Source: Thalassotalea sp. PS06
Lineage (GTDB): Bacteria > Pseudomonadota > Gammaproteobacteria > Enterobacterales > Alteromonadaceae
Length of the DNA: 64,000 bases
Direction: 5' to 3'
Assembly (NCBI RefSeq): GCF_007197775.1
Contig: NZ_CP041638.1
Location: 2,542,001-2,606,000 of the forward strand
Position numbers and translations under genes: made by a program. Shown one piece after another: positions 8,712-20,526 of this stretch (position 1 is its first letter; every line of letters starts with the position of its first letter). Under the pieces are notes generated by a model, which was not told where the DNA came from, ran no database searches, and saw only the letters and a list, made by a program, of their open reading frames with translations.

Positions 8712-10088
8712 TTAGAGCGCTTGGTTTATCGCATCAACGCTGGCTTTTGCATCGCCAAATAACATTTGCGTATTATCTTTAAAGAACAATGGATTTTGTA
8801 CCCCGGCATAACCGGTGTTCATTGAGCGTTTAAAGACGATGACCTGTTTCGCGTGCCAGACTTCTAATACTGGCATACCAGCGATCGGACTATTCGGATC
8901 TTCGCTCGCTGCCGGGTTTACCGTATCGTTCGCACCAATTACCAATACCACATCGGTATCTGCAAAATCGTCATTAATTTCTTCCATGCCCAAAACGATG
9001 TCATATGGAACTTTTGCTTCTGCTAAGAGTACATTCATGTGCCCTGGCAGGCGCCCTGCTACCGGATGAATCGCGAAGCGGACATTCACACCTTTGTTTT
9101 TCAATGCCTGAGTCATTTCATACACCGGATACTGTGCCTGGGCTACCGCCATGCCATAGCCCGGGGTAATAATCACAGATTTTGCCGCACTTAAACTGTC
9201 GGCCACCGCCTGGGCATTGGTTTCAATATAATCCCCATAATCGGTATCGGCATCAACAATCACTTCAGTACCAAAGCCACCGGCAATAACGCTAATAAAA
9301 GAGCGATTCATCGCTTTGCACATGATGTAGGAAAGGATCGCACCTGACGAGCCAACAAGCGCACCAGTGATTATCAACAGATCGTTACCTAACATGAAAC
9401 CTGCGGCTGCCGCGGCCCATCCTGAATAGGAGTTGAGCATCGAAACCACAACTGGCATATCCGCGCCGCCAATTGAAGCGACCAGGTGCCAACCAAATAC
9501 CAGGGCGATGATGGTCATTAGCCATAATGGTCCAAATGCACCTTCGGCGCTGACAAAATAAACCATCAATACAAAACAGATAATTCCCGCTACCAGATTC
9601 ATTTTATGGCGATGCGGTAGCATCAATGCTGCACTATTGATTAACCCGCGTAATTTCGCAAACGCAACAACGGATCCGGTAAAGGTTACCGCCCCAATAA
9701 ATACCCCTAAAAATACTTCAACCAGATGGATATTTAGCTCTACCCCTCTTAAATGTGAGGTGTGTTCGAAAAAGCTGTTATAACCGACAAGTACCGCAGC
9801 CAGGCCAACAAAGCTATGCAAGATGGCCACGAGCTCTGGCATTTCTGTCATCTCAACCTTTTTCGCCAGGTGCAAACCTATCATGGCACCGATAAACATA
9901 CAGACAAGGATCACCCATAGCGCCGAAACGTTTGCGGCGGCAAGCGTTGCTATCAAAGCTATCGCCATGCCAACGATACCAAACCAGTTACCAGACTGCG
10001 CGGATTCCTGCTTACTCAGCCCGGCCAGGCTCATAATAAAACACAAGGCGGCAAGAATATAAGCTGCTCCAATCATTCCTTCAGACAT
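8712..10088 (-). CDS. pntB: NAD(P) transhydrogenase subunit beta
   Basis: 458 residues. The N-terminal half is membrane-embedded (about eight helices) and the C-terminal half is the NADP(H)-binding domain III with [15 protein letters not shown] (about 314) and the [14 protein letters not shown] stretch. With PntA it forms the proton-translocating transhydrogenase that makes NADPH from NADH at the inner membrane. Two ATGs are adjacent: I chose the second (first base 10088) because GGAG is six bases from it and because the family begins M-S. It follows pntA by about ten bases in one operon. Confidence 0.95.
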   Translation of the reverse strand: MSEGMIGAAYILAALCFIMSLAGLSKQESAQSGNWFGIVGMAIALIATLAAANVSALWVILVCMFIGAMIGLHLAKKVEMTEMPELVAILHSFVGLAAVLVGYNSFFEHTSHLRGVELNIHLVEVFLGVFIGAVTFTGSVVAFAKLRGLINSAALMLPHRHKMNLVAGIICFVLMVYFVSAEGAFGPLWLMTIIALVFGWHLVASIGGADMPVVVSMLNSYSGWAAAAAGFMLGNDLLIITGALVGSSGAILSYIMCKAMNRSFISVIAGGFGTEVIVDADTDYGDYIETNAQAVADSLSAAKSVIITPGYGMAVAQAQYPVYEMTQALKNKGVNVRFAIHPVAGRLPGHMNVLLAEAKVPYDIVLGMEEINDDFADTDVVLVIGANDTVNPAASEDPNSPIAGMPVLEVWHAKQVIVFKRSMNTGYAGVQNPLFFKDNTQMLFGDAKASVDAINQAL

Positions 10089-10097
10089 CATACTCTC

Positions 10098-11633
10098 CTA
10101 CTTGCGAAACATTTTTAACATTCGCTGGGTTACAAAGAACCCACCGACGATATTGATGGTGGCGATTAAAATGGCGAAACCCGCCAGTACATCTATTAGC
10201 AATGAGCCTGAGCCTATTTGCAACAGGGCACCCACGATGATGATGCCGGAAATGGCATTGGTAACACTCATTAAAGGTGTGTGCAGTGCATGGGTTACGT
10301 TCCAAACCAAGTGATAACCAACTACACAGGACAATACAAAGACAGTAAAGTGAGACAAGAAATCTGGTGGAGCGACATCAGCAATCCATAAAAACACTAA
10401 TGCAGACAATCCCAACATAAGTATTTTGTTGGCTTTGTTTGAGGCTTTGTCCGGCTCTTCAGTTTCAACCTGAGGCTCCGGCTCTTTCTCTTTAGGTTGT
10501 GGCGCTGCAGAGACTTTTATCGGTGGTGGCGGAAAGGTGATCTCGCCATCTTTAACGACGGTCATATTGCGAATCACCACATCTTCAAAATCCAACGCTA
10601 ATTCGCCATCCTTGTTCGGCGTCAACAGAGTCAATAGATTTGCCACATTGTTGGCATATAACTGACTCGACTGATTAGGAAGCCTGGACACTAAATCGGT
10701 ATAACCGATAACTTTAACCTGTTGATGTTCAATTAGTTTACCTGGTTTGGTTAATTCACAATTACCACCACCTGGCGCCGCCAAATCGACGATGACACTA
10801 CCAGGCTTCATGGATTCCACCATATCTTTGGTCAACAATATCGGAGCCTTTTTACCGGGTATCATTGCCGTAGTAACAATAATATCAACATCTTTTGCTT
10901 GTTCGGCGAATAACGCCATTTCCGCATCGATAAACGCCTGACTCATTTCCTTGGCATATCCATCGGAGGAATCGGAATCTTCCTCAAAATCCAATTCCAG
11001 AAATTCGGCGCCCATACTGACAATCTGTTCCTTTACTTCTTCTCGAGTATCAAAAGCACGAACAATTGCCCCTAAACTGCCAGCCGTGCCAATCGCCGCC
11101 AGTCCGGCAACACCAGCACCAATTACCAGCACTTTTGCAGGTTCTATATTACCTGCGGCAGTAATTTGCCCCGTTAAAAATCGGCCAAATTCATTGGTGG
11201 CCTCAACAATGGCACGATAACCGGCAATATTTGCCATCGAACTTAACGCATCCAGAGACTGAGAACGAGTCATTCTCGGTACCATATCCATGGCCAGAGT
11301 ATTGACTTTTTGCGCCGCCAGCGCTTCTACCAATTCCGTTTGTTGCGCCGGTGATATGAAACTAATCAAATGACTTTCAGGTTTAAATTCGCCAACCTCT
11401 TTGAGATCAGGGGCGTTTACCTTAAGTACCAAATCACTTGCCAAAACGTCTTTCCTGGAACCAATTGTCGCGCCCGCCTCAATATAACCTTTATCATTAA
11501 AGCTGGATTTGTCTCCCGCGCCTGTTTCGACAACGACCTGGTAACCAAGCTTGGTTATTGATTGAATGGATTTTGGCGAAACCGCAACACGATTTTCACC
11601 AGCTAACGTTTCACTGGGTACACCAATTTGCAT
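10098..11633 (-). CDS. pntA: NAD(P) transhydrogenase subunit alpha
   Basis: 511 residues, the usual length of the fused enterobacterial-type alpha subunit. The N-terminal AlaDH/PNT domain I starts [17 protein letters not shown], has the NAD-binding [18 protein letters not shown] loop (about 172) and the RQD-type loop region; a Pro/Glu-rich linker (about 375-398) leads to four C-terminal membrane helices. AAGGAG lies five bases before the ATG. First gene of the pntA-pntB operon; inner membrane with the catalytic domains in the cytoplasm. Confidence 0.96.
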   Translation of the reverse strand: MQIGVPSETLAGENRVAVSPKSIQSITKLGYQVVVETGAGDKSSFNDKGYIEAGATIGSRKDVLASDLVLKVNAPDLKEVGEFKPESHLISFISPAQQTELVEALAAQKVNTLAMDMVPRMTRSQSLDALSSMANIAGYRAIVEATNEFGRFLTGQITAAGNIEPAKVLVIGAGVAGLAAIGTAGSLGAIVRAFDTREEVKEQIVSMGAEFLELDFEEDSDSSDGYAKEMSQAFIDAEMALFAEQAKDVDIIVTTAMIPGKKAPILLTKDMVESMKPGSVIVDLAAPGGGNCELTKPGKLIEHQQVKVIGYTDLVSRLPNQSSQLYANNVANLLTLLTPNKDGELALDFEDVVIRNMTVVKDGEITFPPPPIKVSAAPQPKEKEPEPQVETEEPDKASNKANKILMLGLSALVFLWIADVAPPDFLSHFTVFVLSCVVGYHLVWNVTHALHTPLMSVTNAISGIIIVGALLQIGSGSLLIDVLAGFAILIATINIVGGFFVTQRMLKMFRK

Positions 11634-11918
11634 GGGGGCTCCTTGAATCTCATGAAGGCATGATGATTTTTTTATAAATGCTTGAAATTATTAGTATCAC
11701 TTAACTGGCTAAATTTAAACCAAGGACATGGTATTTTGTAAAAATTAGGTTAAAAAATTAACTTAAATGCAAAAAAAGTGTTTGCGCCAAGGAAATTTTG
11801 AGGTATGTTAAATTCATAGCTGATTAGCCCCCATGTTAAATCAGTGCAGAAATGGATTTACCAAATGTGAATCTGGAATCGAAATTTTGCACGTTAAATA
11901 TGGAAAGGTTAAACAGCC
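11634..11918. other. Divergent intergenic region, pntA / exported protein
   Basis: 285 A/T-rich bases between divergent genes. Both promoters must lie here. I see no repeat, operator or RNA gene I can support. Confidence 0.4.
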
Positions 11919-12359
11919 ATGAAAAAATTATTTTTCACCACACTCCTTCTTTTAGGCTTACCACTTTCTGCCAATGCGGCGACTTCTCTAACCGAAGACA
12001 AAATTGCTAACGTAGCTCAGCAGTTCGTCGAATTTCACAAAACCGAAGCCGTTGAACTATTGCAAAAAATATTAGCGCCACAGCTCAACGTAAAAGTCAC
12101 TCAGGGCTCGAATGGTTATGGTTTTGTACTGAATTACAACCGTGAAGAATACATCGATTACCTGCGCAAAGGTCATAAGAGCAAATTCAGAATCGGTACC
12201 GATGTATCCTATGTTTCCTCAGAGTTTTTGGGGAATCGTGAAGCCAAATTTATTGTTCGATATCGCTCGAAAGAGTTAGACAAATATGTGTGGGTGGAAG
12301 GTATTGTTGCTATGGTCGGTAACGATATCAAGATTACCCATATCGAAGAATATACCTAA
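11919..12359 (+). CDS. Small exported protein, family unknown
   Basis: 146 residues with a clear signal peptide (KKLFFTTLLLLGLPLSANA, cleavage after ANA near residue 20). The mature protein of about 125 residues alternates helix and strand and ends in strands (VRYRSKELDKYVWVEGIVAM, ITHIEEYT), a look reminiscent of NTF2/SnoaL-like folds, but I cannot name it. No cysteines in the mature part, so no disulfides. It is monocistronic with its own terminator at 12450. Periplasmic location is inferred from the signal peptide. Confidence 0.75.
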   Translation: MKKLFFTTLLLLGLPLSANAATSLTEDKIANVAQQFVEFHKTEAVELLQKILAPQLNVKVTQGSNGYGFVLNYNREEYIDYLRKGHKSKFRIGTDVSYVSSEFLGNREAKFIVRYRSKELDKYVWVEGIVAMVGNDIKITHIEEYT

Positions 12360-12449
12360 TACGAATCTGTTCCACCCCGTAATGTGTCGATGGAAAAGCC
12401 GACACATAAATAACGTCTTTTCCAACCATTGCTAATTACTCCTTCCTTT

Positions 12450-12487
12450 GGCTTAATACAACTTTCGTTGCATTAAGCCTTTTTTTA
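12450..12487 (+). terminator. Rho-independent terminator
   Basis: The stem GGCTTAAT with its complement, an inner CAAC/GTTG pairing and a seven-T run end transcription of the small exported-protein gene. Confidence 0.85.
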
Positions 12488-15400
12488 TTCAGCGGCCAAT
12501 TTACCTTTTACTTTTTCCCGTAAGCTTTGAACGATCACGTAACACACTGGAATCACCATAGTACCGAACACCAGGGCTACAAACATACCACCGAATACGG
12601 TGACCCCGAGCGAACGCTGACTGAACATCCCGGCTCCCGTTGCAACTACCAAAGGCAAAATACCAACAATAAATGACACACCGGTCATACACACAGCTCG
12701 AAAACGCAGGTTGGCAGCAATACCAGCAGCTTCAGTAATGGATTTACCTTCTTCTTCACGCTGATGACGGGCAAACTCGACAATCAAAATTGCATTTTTC
12801 GCTGCCATCCCTATCAACAGTATCAAACCAACCTGTGCGAAAAGGTTCAGCGCAATTCCGGTTACGTTAAGCGCCAACAGAGCGCCGGCAATCGCCATAG
12901 GCACAACCAGAATAATAGCGGTAGGAATTGACCAGCTTTCATACTGACCAACCAGAAAGAGGTAAATAAACACCAATGCCAGTGCATAAGCATAGATAGC
13001 CATGTTACCTGCTTCTATTTCCTGATACGTCATCCCAGTCCATTCCGACTGATAACCCGAAGGCAAGACGTCCAGAGCCAGTTGCTCCATCGCTTTGATA
13101 CCATCGCCAGAACTAAAACCGGGGCTGGCTTCCGCCCGTACAGTCACGGAATTATATAAATTGTACCGGTCGCTGATGTCAGGGCCGTGGATGGGATCAA
13201 TCTGTGAAAAAGTGTTGAGCGGTATCATCTCACCATCGTTGTTGCGAACGAACAAAAGTTGAATGTCAGAAATGGTTCCTCGATACTCGGGTTTCGCTTG
13301 CATGATTACTTTATATGTCTGACCAAACTTTGTGAAATCATTAACATATTGCGATCCAAGCTGAGCCTGCAGTGTGGAAAAAATACTGTCGATATCAATA
13401 CCAAGCGCCTTGGCTTTGATTCGATCAACATCGATCAGGTATTGAGGCACGTTGGCTCGGAAGGTACTGTAAACGTTTGTCAGTGCGGGAATCTGATTCC
13501 CCTCGACAACAAAGTCATTAATAACCTGCGCAAAGTCGCTGGATGGTCTTGCCAATGTATCCTGAATAATAAATTCAAGGCCACCGACGGCGCCCATTCC
13601 TGGAACCGAAGGCGGCGCGATTGCAACCACCTGCGCTTCGGGAATGGTTTCAAACGCCAATGCATTGACGCTCTGAGTGACGGCAAATACCACATCTTCT
13701 TCCTGTACCCTTTGCTCCCAGGGCTTTAATACGATAAATAGCGAGCCGGCATTACTTTGCGCAGCCGCGTTCAGAATTGAATATCCTGCCACCGAAGTAA
13801 CGCTTTCGATTCGGGTATCCTGGAGCAAATCCTTGGTTAACCTATCAAGAACCTTTTGGGTGCGCCCCAATGAGCTAGCATCTGGTAGTTGCACCGCGAC
13901 GATAAATATCCCCTTGTCCTCGGATGGAACAAAGCCTGTTGGCGTACGCAAAAATCCCCACCCCAGAACTGCAAATAAAACCAGCATACCCAGAGATACG
14001 GCAACCGCTTTGCGGATCAGAAATGCTACTGAGGCGGAATAGCGATTGCGAATACCGTCAAACCAATGGTTGAATTTTTTATACCAGCCAGCCTCTTTGG
14101 TATTGCTCTTCAATAATAATCGACACAATGCAGGACTTAGGGTAAGAGCATTGAGTGAACTGAACAATACTGCAACACAGATAGTTACCGCAAATTGTCG
14201 ATACATAATACCGGTTAATCCCGGTAACAGCGCAACAGGGACAAATACTGCCAACAATACCAGTGTAGTCGCCAATATCGGCCCCGTTACTTCTTTCATG
14301 GTTAACGTAACCGCTTCTTCAGGCGTCATATCGGAATCGGTTAGATGTCGCTGGGTATTTTCCACCACGAGAATGGCATCATCGACCACAACCCCGATTG
14401 CCAGTATTAACCCGAACAAGGTAATGGTATTTATCGACATATTCATCAACAGCAAGACCCCAAATGAGGCGATCAGAGATACCGGGATGGCGATAGAAGG
14501 GACGATAGCAGAGCGCCAGTTTCCCAAAAATATAAAGGTGATAATGATCACCAGACCAACCGCCTGATACAAAGAAACCTGAACTTTAGCAATTGAAGTA
14601 CTGATATAACGAGTTGTGTCGTAACCGATGGAATATTTGATGCCCTCAGGAAAGTCTTTTGAAATATCTTCCATCATAGCCTTCACGCTATCCCCGGTGG
14701 CTATTGCGTTTGCCCCGGGTAACAGGTAAAGAGCGACCGTGCTCGCTGATTTACCGTCCACCTGCGTCACGACGGAATAATCTTCTTGTCCAAGCTCGAT
14801 TTCCGCCACATCTTTAAGATACACAAATGAGCCATCGGCTCGGGAACGAATGACGATGTTGGAAAATTCTTCGACCTCAGTCAATGTACCTTTGGCTTGC
14901 AGGGTATATTGAGTTTGAATGTCTGTGTTATACGGCGGGGCACCAACTTTACCGGCAGCTACCTGAATGTTCTGTTCATTTAACGCACTACGAATATCAT
15001 TGGCGGTTACTCGAAGTGATGCCATTTTCTGTGGGTCGAGCCAGATCCGCATCGAGTAGTTCGCCTCGCCCATGATCATAGCTTCGGAAACACCATCGAC
15101 CCGCTTCAGTTGATTCAGAAGATTAATTTTCACGTAGTTGGAAATAAATACCCGGTCGAAATCCTCAGTTTCAGAAAAGACATTAACCAGAAACAACATA
15201 TCCGGAGATTGTTTTTTAACGGTCACGCCAACCAGGCGGATATCCTGAGGAAGCTTTGGCTCGGCCATGGCTACCTGGTTTTGCACCCGCACGAGCGCCA
15301 AATCGGGGTCAATACCGATGGCAAATGTCACGGTAAGGCGGTAACTGCCGTCATTGGCACTTTTGGATGACATGTAAATCATCCCCTCAACCCCATTTAC

Positions 15401-15607
15401 TACCTCTTCAATCGGCTGGGCAACTTTTTCCTTAACAACCGATGCCGAGGCACCGGTATAAAAAGCACTAACGACTACCTGGGGCGGAGCGACAGATGGG
15501 TATTCGGCAATGGGCAGAATCGCAGCGGAAATAATACCAACCAAACTCATGACGATGGCGATTACCAGAGCAAGTTTAGGGCGCCTGATAAAGGTTTGGC
15601 TAAACAT
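12485..15607 (-). CDS. RND efflux inner-membrane transporter, HAE1/AcrB-like
   Basis: 1040 residues with the AcrB architecture: N-terminal helix ([21 protein letters not shown]), two large periplasmic loops and two six-helix bundles. Helix 4 carries [13 protein letters not shown] with the paired Asp residues of the proton relay, and helix 10 has the conserved Lys in [14 protein letters not shown]. Works as a proton-driven trimeric pump with the adaptor encoded two bases upstream. No outer-membrane TolC-type gene is adjacent, so a TolC elsewhere must serve it. Substrates are not readable; multidrug export is usual. Long antisense frames inside this gene are coding shadows. Confidence 0.93.
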   Translation of the reverse strand: MFSQTFIRRPKLALVIAIVMSLVGIISAAILPIAEYPSVAPPQVVVSAFYTGASASVVKEKVAQPIEEVVNGVEGMIYMSSKSANDGSYRLTVTFAIGIDPDLALVRVQNQVAMAEPKLPQDIRLVGVTVKKQSPDMLFLVNVFSETEDFDRVFISNYVKINLLNQLKRVDGVSEAMIMGEANYSMRIWLDPQKMASLRVTANDIRSALNEQNIQVAAGKVGAPPYNTDIQTQYTLQAKGTLTEVEEFSNIVIRSRADGSFVYLKDVAEIELGQEDYSVVTQVDGKSASTVALYLLPGANAIATGDSVKAMMEDISKDFPEGIKYSIGYDTTRYISTSIAKVQVSLYQAVGLVIIITFIFLGNWRSAIVPSIAIPVSLIASFGVLLLMNMSINTITLFGLILAIGVVVDDAILVVENTQRHLTDSDMTPEEAVTLTMKEVTGPILATTLVLLAVFVPVALLPGLTGIMYRQFAVTICVAVLFSSLNALTLSPALCRLLLKSNTKEAGWYKKFNHWFDGIRNRYSASVAFLIRKAVAVSLGMLVLFAVLGWGFLRTPTGFVPSEDKGIFIVAVQLPDASSLGRTQKVLDRLTKDLLQDTRIESVTSVAGYSILNAAAQSNAGSLFIVLKPWEQRVQEEDVVFAVTQSVNALAFETIPEAQVVAIAPPSVPGMGAVGGLEFIIQDTLARPSSDFAQVINDFVVEGNQIPALTNVYSTFRANVPQYLIDVDRIKAKALGIDIDSIFSTLQAQLGSQYVNDFTKFGQTYKVIMQAKPEYRGTISDIQLLFVRNNDGEMIPLNTFSQIDPIHGPDISDRYNLYNSVTVRAEASPGFSSGDGIKAMEQLALDVLPSGYQSEWTGMTYQEIEAGNMAIYAYALALVFIYLFLVGQYESWSIPTAIILVVPMAIAGALLALNVTGIALNLFAQVGLILLIGMAAKNAILIVEFARHQREEEGKSITEAAGIAANLRFRAVCMTGVSFIVGILPLVVATGAGMFSQRSLGVTVFGGMFVALVFGTMVIPVCYVIVQSLREKVKGKLAAE

Positions 15608-15609
15608 AA

Positions 15610-16764
15610 TCAGCCCTCTTGCTCAGGGGTGGTCGGAGCATCAGCCTGGACCGGCTTCACTTTCTGACCACTGCGAATCCTCTGTATACCTTGAATCACC
15701 ACGGTATCACCATCTTTCACCCCTTGATTGACAATGACCATAACGTCAACCCGTTCGCCCAGACTGACATTTTGCCGGCTAACTTCCTGCTTTTCGTCAA
15801 CCACCATCACAAAATCCCCCTGCTGGTCAGACTGTACTGCACTTTGCGGAATCATCACGGTTGGTGTTTGCTTGGGTTCTTCAACAATGACATTCACATA
15901 CTGACCGGGTTTTAAAATTCCATCGGGGTTGGGAATGGTGGCGCGAACTTCCATGGTTCCTGTTTTCGGGTCGACACGATTAGAGACAAAGGTGATTTTG
16001 CCTTCGTGGGGATAAATATCGTCCTTTTCCAGAGCAATTTTTACAATCGCCTCATCGCGACGCTGGGCACGCGGCATCTGCGCTTTGGCTTCGTTAAATT
16101 TTTTCGCCATACGCCAATAAACTTTTTCACTGACAAAAAATGGCACTTCCATGACATTGGTAGCCACAATTGTCGTCAACTCTCCGGATTCCGGACTGAC
16201 GATATCACCGACACTGTATATACTGCGTCCGATCTTACCGGATATGGGCGCCTCGATAGTTGCATAACTTAAATCTACTTTAGCATTATCCAGTTTTGCT
16301 TCTGCGGCAGCCAAAGCCGACTGCGCTTCCTGGAATTTTGCCTCCAGGGCATCAAGCTCTGAACTGGAAATATAACCATCAGGCGCTAGCTCCTGACCGC
16401 GACGATAGTTTTTGTCAGCGGCGCTCAACGCTGACCGCGCGCGTGAAACTTCAGCTTCACTTTGCGCCCGTTGCGCCTGCAATTCGTCATCATTGAGCTT
16501 GAATAACACGCTACCTGACTTGATTTCCTTACCTTCGGAAAAGTTTATCGATTCAATCTTGGCCTTCACCCGGGCCTGAATTTTGACATCACTTGACGCA
16601 TTTAATCGGCCAACAAAAATCGCACTTCCCCGATAAGGAAACGATTTTACCTCTTGAACAATAACCTCCACATCGGGGGCTTGTTGTGGTGCCGGTTTGC
16701 AGGCAACTAAGCCAAGGCCAAACAGGCTCAATAAACTTATTATGGAAATACTCGATTTTGACAT
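15610..16764 (-). CDS. RND efflux periplasmic adaptor lipoprotein, AcrA/MexA-like
   Basis: 384 residues from the start chosen here. The first in-frame candidates lie further upstream, but AGGA stands eight bases before the ATG at 16764 and the protein then begins [16 protein letters not shown] with a lipobox LVAC near residue 20, so it is a lipoprotein anchored to a membrane. Domains in order: barrel/lipoyl half, a long alpha hairpin with [17 protein letters not shown] and [17 protein letters not shown] repeats, second lipoyl half ([13 protein letters not shown]), beta barrel and membrane-proximal domain. It couples the pump to the outer-membrane channel; operon with the transporter. Confidence 0.92.
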   Translation of the reverse strand: MSKSSISIISLLSLFGLGLVACKPAPQQAPDVEVIVQEVKSFPYRGSAIFVGRLNASSDVKIQARVKAKIESINFSEGKEIKSGSVLFKLNDDELQAQRAQSEAEVSRARSALSAADKNYRRGQELAPDGYISSSELDALEAKFQEAQSALAAAEAKLDNAKVDLSYATIEAPISGKIGRSIYSVGDIVSPESGELTTIVATNVMEVPFFVSEKVYWRMAKKFNEAKAQMPRAQRRDEAIVKIALEKDDIYPHEGKITFVSNRVDPKTGTMEVRATIPNPDGILKPGQYVNVIVEEPKQTPTVMIPQSAVQSDQQGDFVMVVDEKQEVSRQNVSLGERVDVMVIVNQGVKDGDTVVIQGIQRIRSGQKVKPVQADAPTTPEQEG

Positions 16765-16926
16765 GGTTTGCATCCTGTCGATTATTGTTATATTCCGTTC
16801 ATCTTTTCGAAAAACAGTCAACAAGAGCCCGATTCCAGCGAATTTAGCGCTGAAAAGCGGACTTTACGTAAGTCTAAATGTAAGTATAAGTATAGAAAAA
16901 TTATGAAATTTGCCGAGATATGGCAC

Positions 16927-16963
16927 AAAAAAGAAAAACCCCGAAGCATTACTTCGGGGTTTT
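16927..16963 (-). terminator. Rho-independent terminator of the nag operon
   Basis: A 12-bp stem (AAAACCCCGAAG and complement), loop of five, with a strong T-tract on the minus strand. It sits 23 bases past the stop of nagP; the stem is symmetric enough to work on both strands. Confidence 0.88.
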
Positions 16964-16985
16964 GTAAGGAATTGAATTAATGGAA

Positions 16986-18284
16986 CTATTTCCAGCTTTT
17001 AATTTTATAGCCTTTTACTGCATAAAATAGAATGAAGAGATAACAAGGAAGCATCACCAGATACGCGCCTTGCTGACCTGCGTCCGAGGAGCTTGCCAGT
17101 CCCCAGAATAGCGGACCAAAAGCACCACCGGCGATCCCCATCACCAAAAGCGCAGAGCCGATACTGGTAAGCTTACCTAAGCCTGACAATGCCAACGGCC
17201 AAACCGCTGGCCATACAATGGCGTTGGCAAGACCTAGTAACGCGATAAGCAGCAGACTATCGGGCAACATTGCACCACCAAACGGTACAAGTAACGCATT
17301 TGCCAAAACAAATGAATCATTATCGGCAACAACAATTAACACCGTTAAGATCACACCTAATATAGCGGAAATCATGAGTGCCGTTGGTTGCGATAAAAAC
17401 CTTGGGATGGTGATAATACCGATAATGTAACCCAGGACCATACAAGCCATGGTGTATGACGTCATTACCGCATAGTTTTCTATACCTAGCGACAACGCAT
17501 AAGTACCAATTGTATCTCCGGCGATAACTTCAACGGCTACATAGAAAAATAGTGCGGCAACACCTAAAACCAGATTCGGATGAGCAACGACGTCTTTTAA
17601 ACGATTGGTATCCCCAGTATCAACATCGTCTTCTTTGTCTAATTCCGGTAAAGGAGATTTCTTAACAAGCAACGCCAGGAAACCAATGAATAGGGCCATA
17701 CCCAAATAAGGTAATACTAAACCGTTGGCCATTTCTTCAATTTGAATTTGCGTAAGATCAGTACCAACTCTGTCTTTAAAGCTATCTAATATCAGCGCTG
17801 TGAACACCATCGGCGCCACCACCCCGGCACTCTTGTTTAAAATTCCCATAACACTTACGCGAGCAGCCGCTGATTCCTCTGGACCAATGCGAACGACATA
17901 AGGGTTAACCGCAGTCTGCAGTAAGGTTTGCCCTGCCCCCATTACCAGTTGTGCAAATAAGAACAAACCGAAGATTTGAGTTTTCGCTGCGGGAATGAAC
18001 AGCAGGCCGGCAATCATCATACCTACCATACCAAGTGCCATACCGGTCTTGTATCCGACCTTACGGATCACCCAGGCCGATGGCAACGCAGTAAACGTTA
18101 CCGCGATATAAAAAGAAAACAGGATCAATGACGCTTGAAAGGGCGTTAATTGCAGGATTTGCTTCAGGTATGGCATCAAGGAACCATTTAACCAGGTCGC
18201 AAAGCCTAAAATGAAAAACAGCCCGGCGACGATAGCCATGGGCACGAAACTACTTTTTGATTGTTGTGTTATGGTCGAAGCCAT
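16986..18284 (-). CDS. nagP: N-acetylglucosamine permease, MFS (FucP-like)
   Basis: 432 residues, twelve predicted helices, of the sugar:H+ symporter group that includes FucP and NagP. Telling segments are LFFILGFATWLNGSLMPYLKQ near the N-terminus, LFAQLVMGAGQTLLQTAVNPYV in helix 4 and GIAGGAFGPLFWG late in the chain. Imports free GlcNAc across the inner membrane without phosphorylation. I place the start at the ATG at 18284, preceded by AGAAGG at seven bases, rather than eight codons earlier. It is the last gene of the nagK-nagB-nagA-nagP operon; context makes GlcNAc the probable substrate. Confidence 0.88.
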   Translation of the reverse strand: MASTITQQSKSSFVPMAIVAGLFFILGFATWLNGSLMPYLKQILQLTPFQASLILFSFYIAVTFTALPSAWVIRKVGYKTGMALGMVGMMIAGLLFIPAAKTQIFGLFLFAQLVMGAGQTLLQTAVNPYVVRIGPEESAAARVSVMGILNKSAGVVAPMVFTALILDSFKDRVGTDLTQIQIEEMANGLVLPYLGMALFIGFLALLVKKSPLPELDKEDDVDTGDTNRLKDVVAHPNLVLGVAALFFYVAVEVIAGDTIGTYALSLGIENYAVMTSYTMACMVLGYIIGIITIPRFLSQPTALMISAILGVILTVLIVVADNDSFVLANALLVPFGGAMLPDSLLLIALLGLANAIVWPAVWPLALSGLGKLTSIGSALLVMGIAGGAFGPLFWGLASSSDAGQQGAYLVMLPCYLFILFYAVKGYKIKSWK

Positions 18285-18369
18285 ATTAGCACCTTCTGTT
18301 TGTTGCATAATTCCCCAACTATTGTTTTGTTGATGTTGTTTTTGTTATTGGTGATAAAACAAAGGCGCG

Positions 18370-19500
18370 TTAAACGATACGCGCCCCATTAACCCAGGTT
18401 TGTCTGACATTAAGCTCATCATCGAAGATGACAAAATCTGCGACCGCACCGGTTTTTAAATGGCCATAAGCCTTATCGATTTTCAAAAACTGCGCCGGAT
18501 ACAATGACGCCATTCTAAGGGCTTCTTCCAGCGGCTGTTGCAGTTTTTCAACGGTATTTTTCACCGCCATCGCCATATCCAGACATGAACCGGCTAATTC
18601 GCCGGTTGTAGCATTCAATCTGTCGCCATCGCGGATAACGGTTGCCCCGAGCAATTCAAAACTGTCTTCGTTACTGCCAACCGGTGACATGGCGTCAGTA
18701 ACTAGCATAATTTTGCCCTGTTGCTTGGCTTTGATAGCAAGCTTTGCCGAGTCATAGTGGACGTGGTGCCCATCAACAATTAACCCACACCAACTGTTAT
18801 CATCTAATAGCGCAGCACCAACCATGCCCGGCTCTCGTGATTGAAACGCCGACATCGCATTGAACAAATGTGTGAATCCGGAGGCTCCTGCTGCCAATGC
18901 CTTAGCTACGGTTTCATAATCTGCATTTGAGTGTCCTAAACAAACATGAACACCCGCATCAACCAGGCGCTTAATATCTTCAACGGCAACATTCTCGGGC
19001 GCCAGGGTTACAACCACACGGCCTAAATCCTGACGACAGAACACTGCCATTTCACGCTCGCTAACCGGACGAATAAAACTAGCATTGTGAACACCTTTTT
19101 TAGGTACCGATAAATGCGGCCCTTCAAAATGTACACCGATAATGCCGGCTTGTTTATTGGCAATCGCCTCACTAATGACGTCGGCGGTTTTCTCCATCAC
19201 TGCAACGTCATCGGTGATCAGTGTTGGTAACATCGCCGTGGTGCCATATTGGGCATGGGCTTTAAACATTACATCGAGCGTTTGCGTGCTTGGCGCAACA
19301 TTTAACAGCACGCCACCACCACCGTTAACCTGAACATCGATAAGACCAGGCGCCATCAGCCCCTGAATTTGTTCGGCATGAGGGTGATGACCAGAAATCG
19401 CTTCAGCATGGATAACCCGCCCGTCAAGCAATTCAACTACACAATTTTTATGTAGTGTTTCGCCATCAAAAAACGAGCTGACCTGAAGTAGTTGCTGCAT
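18370..19500 (-). CDS. nagA: N-acetylglucosamine-6-phosphate deacetylase
   Basis: 376 residues of the amidohydrolase fold. Visible motifs: APGLIDVQVNGGGG, GVHFEGPHLS with the metal-binding Glu (about 121), LGHSNADY, FTHLFNAMSAF, DGHHVHYD and VTDAMSPVGS with the catalytic Asp. Converts GlcNAc-6-phosphate to glucosamine-6-phosphate and acetate in the cytoplasm. Its ATG is one base after the nagB stop (TAA-T-ATG), so the two are translationally coupled. Product of the kinase encoded upstream is its substrate. Confidence 0.95.
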   Translation of the reverse strand: MQQLLQVSSFFDGETLHKNCVVELLDGRVIHAEAISGHHPHAEQIQGLMAPGLIDVQVNGGGGVLLNVAPSTQTLDVMFKAHAQYGTTAMLPTLITDDVAVMEKTADVISEAIANKQAGIIGVHFEGPHLSVPKKGVHNASFIRPVSEREMAVFCRQDLGRVVVTLAPENVAVEDIKRLVDAGVHVCLGHSNADYETVAKALAAGASGFTHLFNAMSAFQSREPGMVGAALLDDNSWCGLIVDGHHVHYDSAKLAIKAKQQGKIMLVTDAMSPVGSNEDSFELLGATVIRDGDRLNATTGELAGSCLDMAMAVKNTVEKLQQPLEEALRMASLYPAQFLKIDKAYGHLKTGAVADFVIFDDELNVRQTWVNGARIV

Positions 19501-19501
19501 A

Positions 19502-20497
19502 TTATAGAGTCCGTGTTACTTTCTTAAGTCCTTGCGGTTCATCAGGATTAAAACCTTTAGCCAACGCCACTTTTTCAACATCGAGATAAAATCTCTGGAG
19601 AACTAACAGTGGTGCTAGTCGTGGATGAATATCGTTAACCACCTGATTTAGGTGGATCATATCAGCGCCACGATTGGTTACTTCAACAACCTGCTCTTTG
19701 TGGGCCTGGGCGGATTCATCGTTCACATGGCAATCGATAATATCGAGTTGCTGAGCAACCAGTGTTACTGGGCCGTGAAGAAATTCTGCACTGGAAAAGG
19801 CTTCAGCGTGAATAGAGCAAACCTCTTTAAGTTTCAGCGCGATTTCTTTACTAACCGCGAATCCTAACCCACGACCAAGAACCACCAGGTTGCGAGTGTC
19901 GGTTAGAGATTGAGCGGTTAGCTGTACATCACTGTCTACCGCTTGTTGTAAACCCTCAGGCAATGTTTGCAAGGCATTGATTAATTCTTCGTTTTTACCC
20001 CAATTAGCTGCCAACTGCAATAACGCAGATAATGTTGCCAGATAACTTTTTGTCGCCGCAACCGAATTTTCCGGGCCAGCTTTCAATGGCAGAACATCAT
20101 CGACAAGCTCAGCGAGTGGTGAGCTTTCATCATTAACCAGAGCAATCGTGTATGCGCCAGCATCTTTCGCCATTTGTGCCTGAGACAAGATGTCAGGGCT
20201 GCGACCAGATTGTGAAATAACAATCGCTAGGGCTTTATCGAGTTTCAGCGTTTTGCCATAAACACTGGCAACAGAAGGTGCTGCCGCAAACGTTGGTATT
20301 CCCACTTCGATTTCAAACAAATACTTACCAAACACGCCAGCATGATCGGAAGAGCCACGTCCGATAATCATCACCATCTTAGGGTCAAACTGATTAAGCT
20401 TTTCACCAATTCTGGCGGCGACTTTTGCATTAACCTGCAACTGCTCAGCAATAACTTTTGGTGCCTGACGAGCTTCTTTTTCCATTAAGGTTGTCAT
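19502..20497 (-). CDS. nagB: Glucosamine-6-phosphate deaminase, NagB-II (SIS-domain)
   Basis: 331 residues with two SIS domains (about 25-165 and 190-320) and no N-terminal glutaminase domain. Sugar-phosphate binding loops appear as GRGSSDHAGVFGKY (about 48) and SQSGRSPDILSQA (about 95); the family-typical KLKEVCSIHAEAFSSAEFLHGP lies near 225. This is the non-homologous replacement (NagB-II) for the classic NagB, as found in Shewanella and relatives. Converts glucosamine-6-phosphate to fructose-6-phosphate and ammonia. GlmS-like annotation is possible in automatic pipelines but the amidotransferase half is absent. Confidence 0.9.
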   Translation of the reverse strand: MTTLMEKEARQAPKVIAEQLQVNAKVAARIGEKLNQFDPKMVMIIGRGSSDHAGVFGKYLFEIEVGIPTFAAAPSVASVYGKTLKLDKALAIVISQSGRSPDILSQAQMAKDAGAYTIALVNDESSPLAELVDDVLPLKAGPENSVAATKSYLATLSALLQLAANWGKNEELINALQTLPEGLQQAVDSDVQLTAQSLTDTRNLVVLGRGLGFAVSKEIALKLKEVCSIHAEAFSSAEFLHGPVTLVAQQLDIIDCHVNDESAQAHKEQVVEVTNRGADMIHLNQVVNDIHPRLAPLLVLQRFYLDVEKVALAKGFNPDEPQGLKKVTRTL

Positions 20498-20526
20498 AAT
20501 CGATATAATCCTGCTAACACATAAAC

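Noticed and set aside
10081..10305. 74-codon minus-strand frame inside the end of pntA
   Set aside because: Another frame of pntA, which itself has all expected membrane helices there.
13259..14567. Long plus-strand frames opposite the RND transporter
   Set aside because: Shadows of a strongly coding minus-strand gene; no ribosome sites or recognisable domains.
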